DNA of 64,000 nt, taken from the NCBI GenBank assembly GCA_902790495.1, contig CADASK010000020.1, positions 1 to 64,000 of the forward strand, in the 5' to 3' direction. Of this stretch, positions 38,458-47,444 are shown piece after piece. How positions within the stretch are numbered: the stretch's first letter is position 1; every line of letters starts with the position of its first letter. The position numbers were made by a program, and so were the translations under genes. Below the pieces are notes generated by a model. It was given only the letters and a program-made list of their open reading frames with translations, searched no databases and was not told the origin of the DNA. This DNA is from an uncultured Eubacteriales bacterium (GTDB lineage Bacteria > Bacillota > Clostridia > Christensenellales > Aristaeellaceae).

Positions 38458-39552
38458 TCAACATCCGATTCCTGCTCTCCCTGCAGCCTTGTGCTGTCCA
38501 TCAGCCCCGCATCCCCCCAAGCCCAGCAGCCGATCCTTTTCCTTCCTGGCGGCCGGCACAGCGGAGTCCGTCTGTTCGGTCAGGCCCCACTCGTTTTCCA
38601 GCAGGTCGATGATCCGGTCATAGGTCTCCGCGGCACGGGCATAGTCGCCCATGATCTCATAGATGTCCGCGATGCCCATCAGGGCGTCCTGGAATCTGGG
38701 ACGCCGCGTATCTGCGGCAAAGGCCCGCTCATAGATGTCGATGGCTTTTTTGTAGTCAGCCTTGGCGGCATAGTACTGGGCGGCCTCGAAGAGCACAGCA
38801 TCGTTCTCCGGCTGCCGGGCCAGAAGCCCCTCCATGATTGCATCCGCAGCGGGCTCGTCAAAGCGGGCCAGGGCGATATGGGCCCGGTAGACCTCCTTCA
38901 TGACGGGGTTTGCCTGCTCCAGCGCGCCATACCGCTTCAGCCAGCGCTCCGCCTCGTCGGCCCGGTGGTCGGCGATCAGGTTGTCCAGCAGGTACATATA
39001 TGGCAGCGCGACGCCGGGGTTCGCCTCCGCCAGCTCACGGTAAAAGGCGATGGCCCGGGCGTGGTTGGCCATATTCCAGTCCCAGACGGCGTGGTTATCC
39101 GTCTTGCTCAGAATCCACTGACATTCCTTTTTGCCCGGCGCGCGCGTGATGGCCTCCTTCGCATAGCGCGACGCCTTCAGCGCCTCCGCGTTCATGCGGT
39201 GCCAGTGGAGATAGGCGAGCAGCTCCGTCGCGCGCTTCTGATATTTTGTCTCGTTCCGTTCGGCCTGCAGAAAGCTCTCAAATTCCCGAGAGACATCCGC
39301 CGGCAGCTCCTCCTCCGCGTCCATGCGGTTCTCGATCCGGTTCAGGCGCTGCTCTGTGGTCAGGTCGAACAGGTCGTCGATCGTGACCCCGAAGATCTCG
39401 GCCAGAAGCGGAAGCGCAGTGATGTCTGGCATGGCCACCGCGTTTTCCCATTTGGACACCGACTGGGCCCCAATGCCCAGCTTTTCCGCCAGCTGCTCCT
39501 GCGTCAGTCCCGCCTTAAAGCGCAGCTGCTTGATCCTCTTTCCCAGTTCCAT
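38458..39552 (-). CDS. XRE-family regulator with C-terminal TPR repeats
   Basis: The 364-residue protein starts with a helix-turn-helix (residues about 7-62, QEQLAEKLGIGAQSVSKWENA). The rest is helical with tetratricopeptide-like repeats (FYRELAEANPGVALPYMYLLD, and YERAFAADTRRPRFQDALMG). This plan resembles Rgg/PlcR-type peptide-sensing regulators in outline but also many uncharacterised Clostridia XRE proteins. No cognate peptide gene was seen nearby. The last 20 residues (Gly/Ala/Cys-rich) look unstructured. GGAGGAGG precedes the ATG. Confidence 0.87.
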   Translation of the reverse strand: MELGKRIKQLRFKAGLTQEQLAEKLGIGAQSVSKWENAVAMPDITALPLLAEIFGVTIDDLFDLTTEQRLNRIENRMDAEEELPADVSREFESFLQAERNETKYQKRATELLAYLHWHRMNAEALKASRYAKEAITRAPGKKECQWILSKTDNHAVWDWNMANHARAIAFYRELAEANPGVALPYMYLLDNLIADHRADEAERWLKRYGALEQANPVMKEVYRAHIALARFDEPAADAIMEGLLARQPENDAVLFEAAQYYAAKADYKKAIDIYERAFAADTRRPRFQDALMGIADIYEIMGDYARAAETYDRIIDLLENEWGLTEQTDSAVPAARKEKDRLLGLGGCGADGQHKAAGRAGIGC

Positions 39553-39596
39553 CCTGTCTGCCTCCTCCTGGCGTGCTGCTTTTGGATTGCAGCTTC

Positions 39597-39625
39597 ATGA
39601 TACAGCTTTGATCCGCGGAATACAA
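39597..39625 (-). promoter_or_regulatory. Promoter of the XRE-TPR gene
   Basis: Minus strand TTGTAT (39625-39620), 17 bp, TATCAT (39602-39597). Confidence 0.5.
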
Positions 39626-39669
39626 TCACGCAGGCGGCGAGTTCCCTCGCCTGTCGGTGGAATGCAAAG

Positions 39670-39704
39670 ACGGAGGGGCGCTTCCCTGTCTGAAGCCTCC
39701 CTCC
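39670..39704 (-). terminator. Possible terminator after mnmE
   Basis: GGAGGG-GCTTC pairs with GAAGC-CCCTCC; only TTT follows on the minus strand. Confidence 0.4.
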
Positions 39705-39723
39705 GCCTGCCTTTTGTATGCAA

Positions 39724-41070
39724 TTATTTCCCCACGCAAAACCTGCTGAACACGCGGTCGAGCAGGCGCTCGTCCGCCTCGTCGCCGGTGATCTCCGCCA
39801 GGGCGTGCTGGGCCTCGTTCAGATCGACGGCGGCCAGCTCCATCGAACCCTGGGCCAGACGCTCGCCGGCGCTTTTCAGCGCGCGCACGGCGCGTTCGGC
39901 CGCCTCGATGTGCCGGGGCTGGGTCAGGGCCAGGCTGTCGGAGACCGCGGCCCGCTCGGCCAGCAGGGCGCGCAGGGGCTGCAGCGTGGCCTCGTCCCGG
40001 GCGCAGACCCGCAGCACCTCGCGCACCGGCAGCAAGGCGCGGACGTCCTCCTCGCTGACGCACGGCGGCAGGTCCGCCTTGTTCAGCAGCGCCACCGCGC
40101 GGGACGGGTCGACGGCGGCGGCGGCCTCGGCGTCCTCCCGTGTCAGGGGCGCGCTGCCGTCCAGCACCAGCAGCACCAGATCCGCTCCGGAGAGGGCTTG
40201 CCGCGCGTGGTTGACGCCGATGCGCTCCACCGGGTCGTCCGTCTCCCGCAGGCCGGCGGTGTCCGTCAGGCGCACCAGGGTGCCGCCCAGGGTGATCTCG
40301 CCCTCCACCGTGTCCCGGGTGGTGCCGGGGATGTCGGTGACGATGGCCCGCTCGCGCCGGATCAGCGCGTTGAGCAGGCTCGACTTGCCCACGTTGGGCT
40401 TCCCGACCAGCGCCACGGCGAGGCCCTCGTGGATCAGGTGGGCGGCCCGCTCGTCGCAGGCGGCCTCCAGCTCGGCGGCCAGGGCGGCCAGCTTCGGTGC
40501 GAGGCCGTCGGTGGCCTCCTCGTCGCTGATCTCCTCCGGGTAATCCATGCAGGCGGCCAGGCCGGCCTGGATGTCGTAAAGCCTGTCGGCGGCGGCGCGG
40601 ATGAAGGAGGCAGAGCCGCCCTCCAGCTGGCGCACGGCCGCGCGGCGCTGGTTCTCGCCCCGGGCGGAGATCAGCTCCATCACCGCCTCCGCCTGGCTCA
40701 GGTCGATGCGCCCGTTGAGGAAGGCCCGCCGCGTGAATTCTCCCGGCTCGGCCAGGCGCGCGCCCGCGTCCAGGCAGCTCTGCAGCACGCGACGGGCGGT
40801 GGCCGTGCCGCCGTGCAGCTGCAGCTCCGCCACGTCCTCCCGCGTGTAGGAGCGCGGAGCCCGCATGATGACCGCCAGGCAGCCGTCCAGGGTCTGACCC
40901 GCCGCGTCCACCGCGCGGCCGTAGGTCAGCACACGGTCCTGCAGCGCGCCGGGCGTCGCGGGGCGGAACACGGCGTTCAGCACTTCCTCCGCCCGGTCTC
41001 CGCTCACGCGCACGATGCTGATGCCGCCCTCGCCCGGGGCCGTGGCGATCGCGGCGATGGTCTCCGCCAT
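39724..41070 (-). CDS. mnmE: tRNA modification GTPase MnmE
   Basis: MnmE with MnmG modifies U34 of certain tRNAs (cmnm5s2U). The 448-residue protein has the N-terminal folate-binding domain (MAETIAAIATAPGEGGISIVR; region 1-120), a helical domain, an inserted G domain with GKPNVGKSSLLN, DTAGLRETDD and LNKADL, and the conserved C-terminal FCVGK whose Cys is needed for modification. GAGGAGG supports ATG 41070. Its usual neighbour mnmG is not in this window. Confidence 0.97.
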   Translation of the reverse strand: MAETIAAIATAPGEGGISIVRVSGDRAEEVLNAVFRPATPGALQDRVLTYGRAVDAAGQTLDGCLAVIMRAPRSYTREDVAELQLHGGTATARRVLQSCLDAGARLAEPGEFTRRAFLNGRIDLSQAEAVMELISARGENQRRAAVRQLEGGSASFIRAAADRLYDIQAGLAACMDYPEEISDEEATDGLAPKLAALAAELEAACDERAAHLIHEGLAVALVGKPNVGKSSLLNALIRRERAIVTDIPGTTRDTVEGEITLGGTLVRLTDTAGLRETDDPVERIGVNHARQALSGADLVLLVLDGSAPLTREDAEAAAAVDPSRAVALLNKADLPPCVSEEDVRALLPVREVLRVCARDEATLQPLRALLAERAAVSDSLALTQPRHIEAAERAVRALKSAGERLAQGSMELAAVDLNEAQHALAEITGDEADERLLDRVFSRFCVGK

Positions 41071-41144
41071 GGACAAGCCTCCTCTGCTCGTTCAAATCCT
41101 CACGGCTATTGTACTCGCGCCGCGCCGGAAAGGCAAGAGCCGCA

Positions 41145-41173
41145 TTGACAAGCCCCGGCCGCGGGCGTATGAT
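41145..41173 (+). promoter_or_regulatory. Consensus promoter of the dehydratase gene
   Basis: TTGACA (41145-41150), 17 bp, TATGAT (41168-41173). Confidence 0.8.
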
Positions 41174-41223
41174 ATCCCCAGCTTCACCCGCGACCCCATC
41201 AAACAGAATGAGGAGGCATCCCC

Positions 41224-42975
41224 ATGCTCAACAGTCAGCGTCTTCGGCAGATCGCGCCCGAGGTGGATCCCCTGCGCCTCGGCACAGGCTGGAAGCCCGA
41301 GGATCTCGGCAAGCCGCAGATCTTCATCTCCTCCACCTTCGGCGACAGCCATCCCGGCTCCGGCCATCTGGACAAGCTCGTGGAGGCGGCCCGGCAGGGC
41401 GCTGCGGAGGCCGGCGGCCACGGCGCGCGCTACTTCTGCACCGACATCTGCGACGGCGAGAGCCAGGGCACCGACGGCATCAACTTCTCCCTGGTCAGCC
41501 GGGAGATGATCGCCAACATGATCGAAATCCAGGCCAACGCGACGCCCTTCGACGCGGGCGTATTCATCGCCTCCTGCGACAAGGGCATGCCGGGCAGCCT
41601 CATCGGCCTGGCACGGGTGGACATCCCCTCCGTGGTGATGACTGGCGGCACCATGGCGGCCGGCCCCGAGCTGCTCACCCTGGAGCAGCTGGGCATGTAC
41701 TCCGCCCAGTACGAGCGCGGGGAGATCGACGCCGACCGCCTGCGCTGGGCCAAGGAGAACGCCTGCCCCAGCTGCGGGGCCTGCTCCTTCATCGGCACCG
41801 CCAGCACCATGCAGATCATGGCCGAGGCCCTGGGTCTTGCCCTGCCCGGCAGCGCCCTGCTGCCCGCCACCAGCCCCGACCTGCCGGACTACGCCCGCCG
41901 GGCCGGACGCCGCGCCGTGGAGATCGCGGGCGACGACGCCATGCGGCCCTCACGCCTGCTGACGATGGAGAGCTTTGAGAACGCGATCCTCGTGCACGCG
42001 GCCATCTCCGGTTCCACCAACACCCTGCTGCACCTGCCGGCCCTGGCCCATGAGTTGGGCTTCGACCTGACGGGCGAGACCTTCGACCGCCTGCACCGCG
42101 GCGCCCACTACCTGCTGGACATCCGCCCCGCCGGCCGCTGGCCCGCCGAGTTCTTCTACTATGCCGGCGGCGTGCCCGCCGTGATGGAGGAGCTGCGCGG
42201 CGTGCTGCACCTGGACGCCCGCACCGTCACCGGCAAAACCGTGGGCGAAAACCTGGACGAGCTGAAGCACAGCGGCTTCTACGAGCGCTGCCAGGGCTGG
42301 CTGGACCAGGCGAACCGCCAGCGCGGCCTGCACCTGACCCGCGAGGACATCATCCGCCCCTATGACCGTCCCATCGGCACCGACGGCTCCATCGCCGTGC
42401 TCAAGGGCAACCTGGCCCCCCAGGGCGCGGTCATCAAGCACACCGCCTGCCCGAAGGAGATGTTCTCCGCCACCCTGCGTGCCAGGCCCTTCGACAGCGA
42501 GGAGGCCTGCATCGACGCGGTGCTGCATCACCGGGTGCAGCCGGGCGACGCGGTCTTCATCCGCTACGAGGGCCCGAAGGCCACCGGTATGCCCGAGATG
42601 TTCTACACCAGCGAGGCCATCGCCACGGACAAGGAGCTGGGCCGCTCCATCGCCCTGATCACCGACGGCCGCTTCTCCGGCGCGTCCACCGGCCCGGTCA
42701 TCGGCCACTGCAGCCCCGAGGCCCAGGACGGCGGCCCCATCGCGCTCGTGGAGGAGGACGACCTGATCCGCCTGGACGTGAAGGAGCGCGTGCTCGCCAT
42801 CGTGGGCGTGAAGGGCGAAAAAAAGACGCCCGAGGAGATGGAGGCCATTCTCGCCGAGCGCCGCGCAAAGTGGCAGCCCCGTCCCGCGAAGTACAGGAAG
42901 GGCGTGCTCAGGCTGTTCTCTGAGCTGGCTGCAAGTCCGATGAAGGGGGCGTATCTGGATTACGGGGATGCGTAA
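41224..42975 (+). CDS. IlvD/Edd-family dehydratase, substrate uncertain
   Basis: The 583-residue iron-sulfur dehydratase has the family Cys motifs SCDKGMPG and CPSCGACSFIGT, plus ITDGRFSGAS. It is diverged from biosynthetic IlvD: the N-terminus is long, and YTSEAIATDKELGRSIAL followed by HCSPEAQDGGPIAL resembles the sugar-acid (arabonate/xylonate-type) branch. No ilvBC, leu or sugar-acid operon is adjacent, so dihydroxy-acid versus sugar-acid use is open. TGAGGAGGC precedes ATG 41224. Its end overlaps the convergent LysR gene by 16 nt. Confidence 0.88.
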   Translation: MLNSQRLRQIAPEVDPLRLGTGWKPEDLGKPQIFISSTFGDSHPGSGHLDKLVEAARQGAAEAGGHGARYFCTDICDGESQGTDGINFSLVSREMIANMIEIQANATPFDAGVFIASCDKGMPGSLIGLARVDIPSVVMTGGTMAAGPELLTLEQLGMYSAQYERGEIDADRLRWAKENACPSCGACSFIGTASTMQIMAEALGLALPGSALLPATSPDLPDYARRAGRRAVEIAGDDAMRPSRLLTMESFENAILVHAAISGSTNTLLHLPALAHELGFDLTGETFDRLHRGAHYLLDIRPAGRWPAEFFYYAGGVPAVMEELRGVLHLDARTVTGKTVGENLDELKHSGFYERCQGWLDQANRQRGLHLTREDIIRPYDRPIGTDGSIAVLKGNLAPQGAVIKHTACPKEMFSATLRARPFDSEEACIDAVLHHRVQPGDAVFIRYEGPKATGMPEMFYTSEAIATDKELGRSIALITDGRFSGASTGPVIGHCSPEAQDGGPIALVEEDDLIRLDVKERVLAIVGVKGEKKTPEEMEAILAERRAKWQPRPAKYRKGVLRLFSELAASPMKGAYLDYGDA

Positions 42976-43901
42976 GTTTCCGTCTCCATCCCCAGATACC
43001 GCTTCAATTCATCCACGTACCTGGTGCCGACGGCGCTGAGGGTGTGGCCGCGGCGGGTGACGAGCACCAGCTCCATCTGGCTGTCGGCGCTCTCGCGCTC
43101 GTCCACGTAGGGCACGGCGACGTAGTCCGGGCCGCTCAGCTCCTCGCAGATGATACCCGAGCACAGCGTGTAGCCGTTGACGCCGACCATCAGGTTGAGG
43201 ACGGTCGCGCGGTCGCAGCACTTGATCAGCCGCGGGTACTCGTTGGTGGAGAGCAGCTCCTCCGAGAGGTAGAAGCTGCTGTTTTCCCCCTGCTCGAAGG
43301 AGAGGCAGGGGTAGGGCGCGAGGTCGGCGAAGCTGATGCTCTCCCGCCCCGCGAGGGGGTGCCCCTTCCACAGGTAGACGAACACGCCGCAGTCGATCAG
43401 GTGGGTATAGGTCAGCTCGCTGTCGTTCAGCAGCTTGGTGATGGCCTTGCGGTTGAAGTCGTTGAGGTAGAGGATGCCCAGCTCGCTTCGGGAGGACTGC
43501 ACGTCGCGGATGACGTCCAGCGTGCGCGTCTCGCGGATGGCGAACTCGTAGGCCGCCACGTCGTAGGTGCGGGTCAGCTCCACGAAGGCCTTCACCGCGA
43601 AGGAATAGTGCTGGGTGGACACGGCGAATTTCTTCTTGCGCGCGCCCTGTCCGCCGTAAGCGTCCTGCAGCTGGCGCACCTGCTCGAGCACCGAGCGCGC
43701 GTAGGGCAGGAAGTCCGCGCCCTCCGGCGTCAGCGTCACGCCGTGGCCGCTGCGGTTGAAGATCGCGATGCCCAGCTCCTTCTCCAGCGCCTTCACGGAG
43801 CTGGTCAGGGACGGCTGGGCCAGAAAGAGCTTTTCCGCCGCGCGGTTGAACGACCCGCTCTCCGCGATGGTCACCACGTGGCTGAGCTGCTGGATGGTCA
43901 T
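42960..43901 (-). CDS. LysR-type transcriptional regulator
   Basis: The 313-residue LysR protein has the N-terminal winged helix (MTIQQLSHVVTIAESGSFNRAAEKLFLAQPSLTSS; region 1-35) and a C-terminal periplasmic-type sensor domain. GAGGC precedes the ATG chosen at 43901; a longer in-frame start is unlikely. It is tail-to-tail with the dehydratase gene (16-nt overlap), so it does not share a divergent promoter with it, and regulation of that gene is not implied by position. Confidence 0.93.
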   Translation of the reverse strand: MTIQQLSHVVTIAESGSFNRAAEKLFLAQPSLTSSVKALEKELGIAIFNRSGHGVTLTPEGADFLPYARSVLEQVRQLQDAYGGQGARKKKFAVSTQHYSFAVKAFVELTRTYDVAAYEFAIRETRTLDVIRDVQSSRSELGILYLNDFNRKAITKLLNDSELTYTHLIDCGVFVYLWKGHPLAGRESISFADLAPYPCLSFEQGENSSFYLSEELLSTNEYPRLIKCCDRATVLNLMVGVNGYTLCSGIICEELSGPDYVAVPYVDERESADSQMELVLVTRRGHTLSAVGTRYVDELKRYLGMETETYASP

Positions 43902-44105
43902 GGCTGATGCCTCCTCCGCCGCCGGGGAGATATAGGCGGCGGCTATCATTGTAGCGGATTTGCGGGTTCATTTCAATAGCCAGGTCCAAAAAATGGATGG
44001 TGTGTCGGAGGCTGAAACAGCTGTTGACTGTTCGGCGGAAACACCGTATCACCATGATATTGATATGGGTCAGACGTTCCCCCTTAACTGATAATCCCCC
44101 AAGAA

Positions 44106-44139
44106 GCCCCTGAGTCGTCGCAGCTGCTCAGCGGCTTTT
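44106..44139 (+). terminator. Hairpin with T-run at the island edge
   Basis: GCC-CTGAG pairs with CTCAG-GGC, then TTTT. No plus-strand gene ends here, so it may be left over from a lost gene. Confidence 0.4.
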
Positions 44140-44223
44140 GTTATTTGCCCGGTATTTGCACAAGTGTGCGGTTTGAACCTGCCCGCGTTTGATACGAAGC
44201 AAAAGCACCTCCCAAATTCACAA

Positions 44224-44252
44224 TGGACTTATAGGCATGAAAGTGATATGAT
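44224..44252 (+). promoter_or_regulatory. Promoter of the two-gene island
   Basis: TGGACT (44224-44229), 17 bp, TATGAT (44247-44252). Confidence 0.5.
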
Positions 44253-44298
44253 GAAGACTGTGTTCAAGCTTATAACAGCCTGACGGGGAGGCATGACG

Positions 44299-45006
44299 AT
44301 GAATGTAATCGATTCATACAGCGAATATATTGTCAAACCTGAGCCATCTCTCGGCAGTACGCTTCTCAACGGTGTAAACCGCAACGAATACCTCCAGGAA
44401 CTCAACATCCTGATTCGTGAGGTTTTCTCTGCGATACCTCCCTATTCCGAGAGCGATTATCGCTGCGGCAGAGTCATTCTGTGTTTGGTGCAGAAGTATT
44501 GTCTTGCGCCCAAGGCATTTGGTGATGCGCCACAGAGTCCGGAATTTACCGCGTATCTGAATGCTACAAAAGCCATGTTGCAGGACGAGCTGAAGCGCAT
44601 TGATAGCGTCCACGGCCAGGATTGGAGCCTGATGATTGACCATGATCTTGTGTTTACAATCATCTCCAATACGCTCCAATTGCTGACCAGCGCCATCGAA
44701 TACTACGATTCCCGCAGAGCCGAAAAAGGTGAAAACAAGAATCCAAAGCCTGCTGTATTTGGTATTCCTCTGCCTTTTGGAGCCGGTGCGCCGGTACAGC
44801 CTATCTCTCTTGAAAGAGAAAACACAGTTCTTGTTGATGTCATCCCCTATCTTGACAACGTTTGGGAAATCACAAAAAAGCACAACCGCGCAAAGGCCAT
44901 GCTGAAATTCCAAGGCGAGGCTTTTATGGACTGGACCGAATTCAAGTATTTGAAAATGATACTCTCCACAACAAAGATGCGACTTGATGAGATTGGAGTG
45001 TTCTGA
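44299..45006 (+). CDS. Unknown protein, first gene of AT-rich pair
   Basis: I do not recognise this 235-residue protein. It is soluble, mostly helical by residue pattern, with no signal peptide, no membrane helix and no obvious catalytic motif. A Gly/Pro-rich patch (PAVFGIPLPFGAGAPVQPI, about 151-169) separates two helical parts. Codon use and base content are clearly less GC-rich than those of neighbouring housekeeping genes. ATG 44299 is preferred over 44293 because GGGGAGG then lies 7 nt upstream. It is separated from the next gene by 1 nt, so the two form one unit. Confidence 0.75.
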   Translation: MNVIDSYSEYIVKPEPSLGSTLLNGVNRNEYLQELNILIREVFSAIPPYSESDYRCGRVILCLVQKYCLAPKAFGDAPQSPEFTAYLNATKAMLQDELKRIDSVHGQDWSLMIDHDLVFTIISNTLQLLTSAIEYYDSRRAEKGENKNPKPAVFGIPLPFGAGAPVQPISLERENTVLVDVIPYLDNVWEITKKHNRAKAMLKFQGEAFMDWTEFKYLKMILSTTKMRLDEIGVF

Positions 45007-45007
45007 G

Positions 45008-46147
45008 ATGGCAGCGCAAAAAGTAATGGTAAATATCGTTGCAGAAGTATCAAAATCAGCCTTACGGAAACTGCAACTTGGACAAGCTCGAATGGATGGA
45101 TATGGTATTAAACGGCTTGACGGAAAAAAACTTGCAAATTTCCATGTTCTCAGCTTGGACCCAAGTAACCAAACAGATCAAGCAAATCAGCTTATTAACG
45201 CAGCAATACATAAAATGGCAGCTAATTCAAACATGATCAATGGCGATTTAAGAGTTATAAAGACAAATACAGATAAGATACTAAACGCTATGAACATGCT
45301 CAAGGGTGTTCAAGCCCTGCAGTGGGCAAACCTTGGTGTTTCTCTTGTCAATACCGCAATTTCTGTCGCCGGCTTCTATATGACGCTGAAAAAGCTGGAC
45401 AGCATCGACGGCGAGCTGAAAAAGCTGTGCGAGCAGTGGAAATCCGCGAGAACAGACGACCTCATCGAAACCTTCGAGACGCATCTGCACAACATCCTTG
45501 CCGACCTGGATTACCTGCAAAAACGGTATGAAAACCCGTCCATGGACAAAGCCTATTTTCTGGTTCGCAGCCGCGATATCGAGACCGAATGCAATCAGAC
45601 GGCCGCTTATCTGAAAAAGGTTCTGAAAGAATTCCAGGAGGGCTCCATCAGCCAGGATTTGGGATGCAGCATACTGTTCACGCTGGCCCCATCCTTTGCC
45701 GAGCTCGTCAATGAGTATTGCTGGCAGTACAGCATCGAAGTCGGCGGACAGAGCCTTCAGCTGGAGTATGGTCAGGATACCATCAAGCTTCTCAACGGTG
45801 AGCCGTTCAGAACCTTCATGAAGAGAAAGATGGCCTTCGATCCCTATTATCTGAAGATTTCCCCAGAGAAGCGTCAGCAGGCGCAGGAGGTCGCTTTCTA
45901 TTGCCTCGACGAACTCGAGGACAATCTGACATGCTGCGCCAAGGCCATTCAGGAACATCCGGTTCATGAACTTGTTTCGTTCGAGGATTACCTGAACCAG
46001 AGGCTTTGGGAACAGATCGATCAGGAGCAAATGGCGGAAACCGGCGAATCCGTCAGCGAAATGCTCACCAAACAGATCATGCAGATGCAAATCGATGAAA
46101 ACGATGAAACGGTCTATATCCCTTTGCGGCAGGTATATGCCTCCTGA
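45008..46147 (+). CDS. Unknown protein with central hydrophobic helix and coiled coil, second gene of AT-rich pair
   Basis: The 379-residue protein has no signal peptide. Residues about 75-105 (from INGDLRVIKTNTDKI) look helical, then LQWANLGVSLVNTAISVAGFY (about 107-127) is a hydrophobic, Gly/Ser-containing stretch. It is followed at once by a charged helix TLKKLDSIDGELKKLCEQW. A helical hairpin with an apolar segment beside a coiled coil recalls alpha-helical pore-forming or phage-defence effectors, but that is only resemblance. The C-terminal half is acidic and helical (DYLNQRLWEQIDQEQMAETGE). GGAG at 44996-44999 precedes the ATG. The 5' third is more AT-rich than the rest. Confidence 0.72.
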   Translation: MAAQKVMVNIVAEVSKSALRKLQLGQARMDGYGIKRLDGKKLANFHVLSLDPSNQTDQANQLINAAIHKMAANSNMINGDLRVIKTNTDKILNAMNMLKGVQALQWANLGVSLVNTAISVAGFYMTLKKLDSIDGELKKLCEQWKSARTDDLIETFETHLHNILADLDYLQKRYENPSMDKAYFLVRSRDIETECNQTAAYLKKVLKEFQEGSISQDLGCSILFTLAPSFAELVNEYCWQYSIEVGGQSLQLEYGQDTIKLLNGEPFRTFMKRKMAFDPYYLKISPEKRQQAQEVAFYCLDELEDNLTCCAKAIQEHPVHELVSFEDYLNQRLWEQIDQEQMAETGESVSEMLTKQIMQMQIDENDETVYIPLRQVYAS

Positions 46148-46207
46148 CCCCAAATAGTGACGACTAACTTTTCTCTCCCATCCCTCCCCCATCTCCTTTA
46201 CAAACCC

Positions 46208-46241
46208 CCACCGCTGTGCTATCATCGCGGTGGAGTTTTTT
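46208..46241 (+). terminator. Terminator closing the island
   Basis: CCACCGC/GCGGTGG stem followed by AGTTTTTT. Confidence 0.8.
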
Positions 46242-46263
46242 GATTCCGCGAAAGGAGCGCGTT

Positions 46264-47139
46264 ATGTTGGAAAAGCTCGGGCGCAATCTGCCCTGCTGGT
46301 GCGGCAGCGGCAAAAAATATAAGAGCTGTCACATGGCCTTCGACGAGAAGATCAGCCATTACAAGGACATGGGTCACACCGTGCCGACCCACAAGATGAT
46401 CAAGACCCCGCAGCAGATCGAAAAGATCAAGGAGAGCTGCAAGATCAACGTCGCGGTGCTGGACGCGGTGGCGGAGAAGATCTGCGAGGGCATGCCGACC
46501 TCCGAGATCGACCGCATCGTGTACGACACCACCACGAAGATGGGCGGCATCCCCGCTCCGCTGAACTACGAGGGCTATCCCTACAGCGTGTGCACCTCGG
46601 TCAACGAGCAGGTCTGCCACGGCTTCCCCTCGGACAAGGTGATTCTCAAGAGCGGCGACATCGTCAACGTGGACTGCTCCTCCATCCTGGACGGGTACTT
46701 CTCCGACTCCTCGCGCATGTTCTGCATCGGCGACGTCAGTGCGGAGAAGCGCAAGCTGGTGCAGGTGACGAAGGAGTGCGTCGAGCTGGGCCTGGAGGCC
46801 GTGCAGCCCTGGGGCTTTTTGGGCGATGTGGGCCAGGCGGTGAACGACCACGCAACGGCCAACGGCTACGCGGTGGTGCGGGATATCGGCGGCCACGGCT
46901 GCGGGCTGGAGTTCCACGAGGATCCCTTTGTGAGCTATGTGACCCACAAGGGGCAGGAGATGCTGCTGGTGCCCGGGATGATCTTTACCATCGAGCCGAT
47001 GGTAAACATGGGCTCGGCAGCGCATGTGACCAACCGCACGAACGGCTGGGAGGTCTCCACCAGGGATGGGCTGCCCTCGGCGCAGTGGGAGATTATGGTT
47101 TTGGTCACGGAGGATGGGCACGAGGTGTTGAGCTGGTGA
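46264..47139 (+). CDS. map: Methionine aminopeptidase type I with N-terminal SEC-C motif
   Basis: It removes the initiator Met from new proteins. The 291-residue enzyme carries an N-terminal SEC-C zinc motif (CWCGSGKKYKSCH, about residues 11-23) before the catalytic domain, as in several Firmicutes and in forms that bind ribosomes. Metal ligands are present: NVDCSS (Asp), FSDSSRMF (Asp), GGHGCG (His), FTIEPM (Glu) and QWEIMV (Glu). GAAAGGAG upstream supports ATG 46264. It is not in the usual secY-adk-map order. Confidence 0.97.
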   Translation: MLEKLGRNLPCWCGSGKKYKSCHMAFDEKISHYKDMGHTVPTHKMIKTPQQIEKIKESCKINVAVLDAVAEKICEGMPTSEIDRIVYDTTTKMGGIPAPLNYEGYPYSVCTSVNEQVCHGFPSDKVILKSGDIVNVDCSSILDGYFSDSSRMFCIGDVSAEKRKLVQVTKECVELGLEAVQPWGFLGDVGQAVNDHATANGYAVVRDIGGHGCGLEFHEDPFVSYVTHKGQEMLLVPGMIFTIEPMVNMGSAAHVTNRTNGWEVSTRDGLPSAQWEIMVLVTEDGHEVLSW

Positions 47140-47146
47140 GGTCTAA

Positions 47147-47198
47147 AGCCTTCCCCCGGAGGGGGGAAGGTGTCAGCCCGCAGGACTGACGGATGAGG
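47147..47198 (+). repeat. Element B copy 8
   Basis: H1 CCTTCCCCC/GGGGGAAGG (one extra G), H2 GTCAG/CTGAC, tail GGATGAGG. Confidence 0.7.
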
Positions 47199-47203
47199 GT
47201 CCT

Positions 47204-47254
47204 TGGCTCCCCTATTAGGGGAGCTGTCATCGCATCAGCGATGACTGAGGGGTT
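47204..47254 (+). repeat. Element B copy 9
   Basis: H1 CTCCCCT/AGGGGAG, H2 GTCATCGC/GCGATGAC, tail TGAGGGGTT. Confidence 0.75.
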
Positions 47255-47276
47255 GCCTCTTGCGAGCAGCAGTGGG

Positions 47277-47335
47277 TTTCGCCGCCTGCGGGCGGCGACC
47301 AAAGGGCTTTGCGATCGCCCTTTGGAAACCTTCGC
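47277..47335 (+). repeat. Element A copy A18
   Basis: H1 GCCGCC/GGCGGC; H2 CCAAAGGGC/GCCCTTTGG; tail AAACCTTCGC. Confidence 0.85.
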
Positions 47336-47415
47336 CGCACCGTTGAAATGGAGCTTTCGCAACCCGCACAAGGTTCAAAACCTCACTTCCCTGCCCCAAA
47401 CCATCGCGGAAAGAC

Positions 47416-47444
47416 TTTACAAATACACTGAAACAGCGTATGCT
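47416..47444 (+). promoter_or_regulatory. Promoter of the pantothenate-related operon
   Basis: TTTACA (47416-47421), 17 bp, TATGCT (47439-47444). The ~110-nt leader that follows can fold: GCGCGGC pairs with GCCGCGC, and CGGGC with GGGCCCG. No known riboswitch was recognised. Confidence 0.5.

Larger units (their letters stand above)
43902..44298. other. 397-nt AT-richer intergenic region at the left edge of the unknown-gene island
   Basis: Apart from a hairpin (44106-44139) and a promoter (44224-44252), nothing gene-like is visible. The drop in GC begins here. No tRNA end, integrase or direct repeat was found. Confidence 0.6.

Noticed and set aside
43950..46260. Integrase or att repeats for the AT-rich island
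   Set aside because: No recombinase gene, tRNA fragment or flanking direct repeat of useful length could be found.
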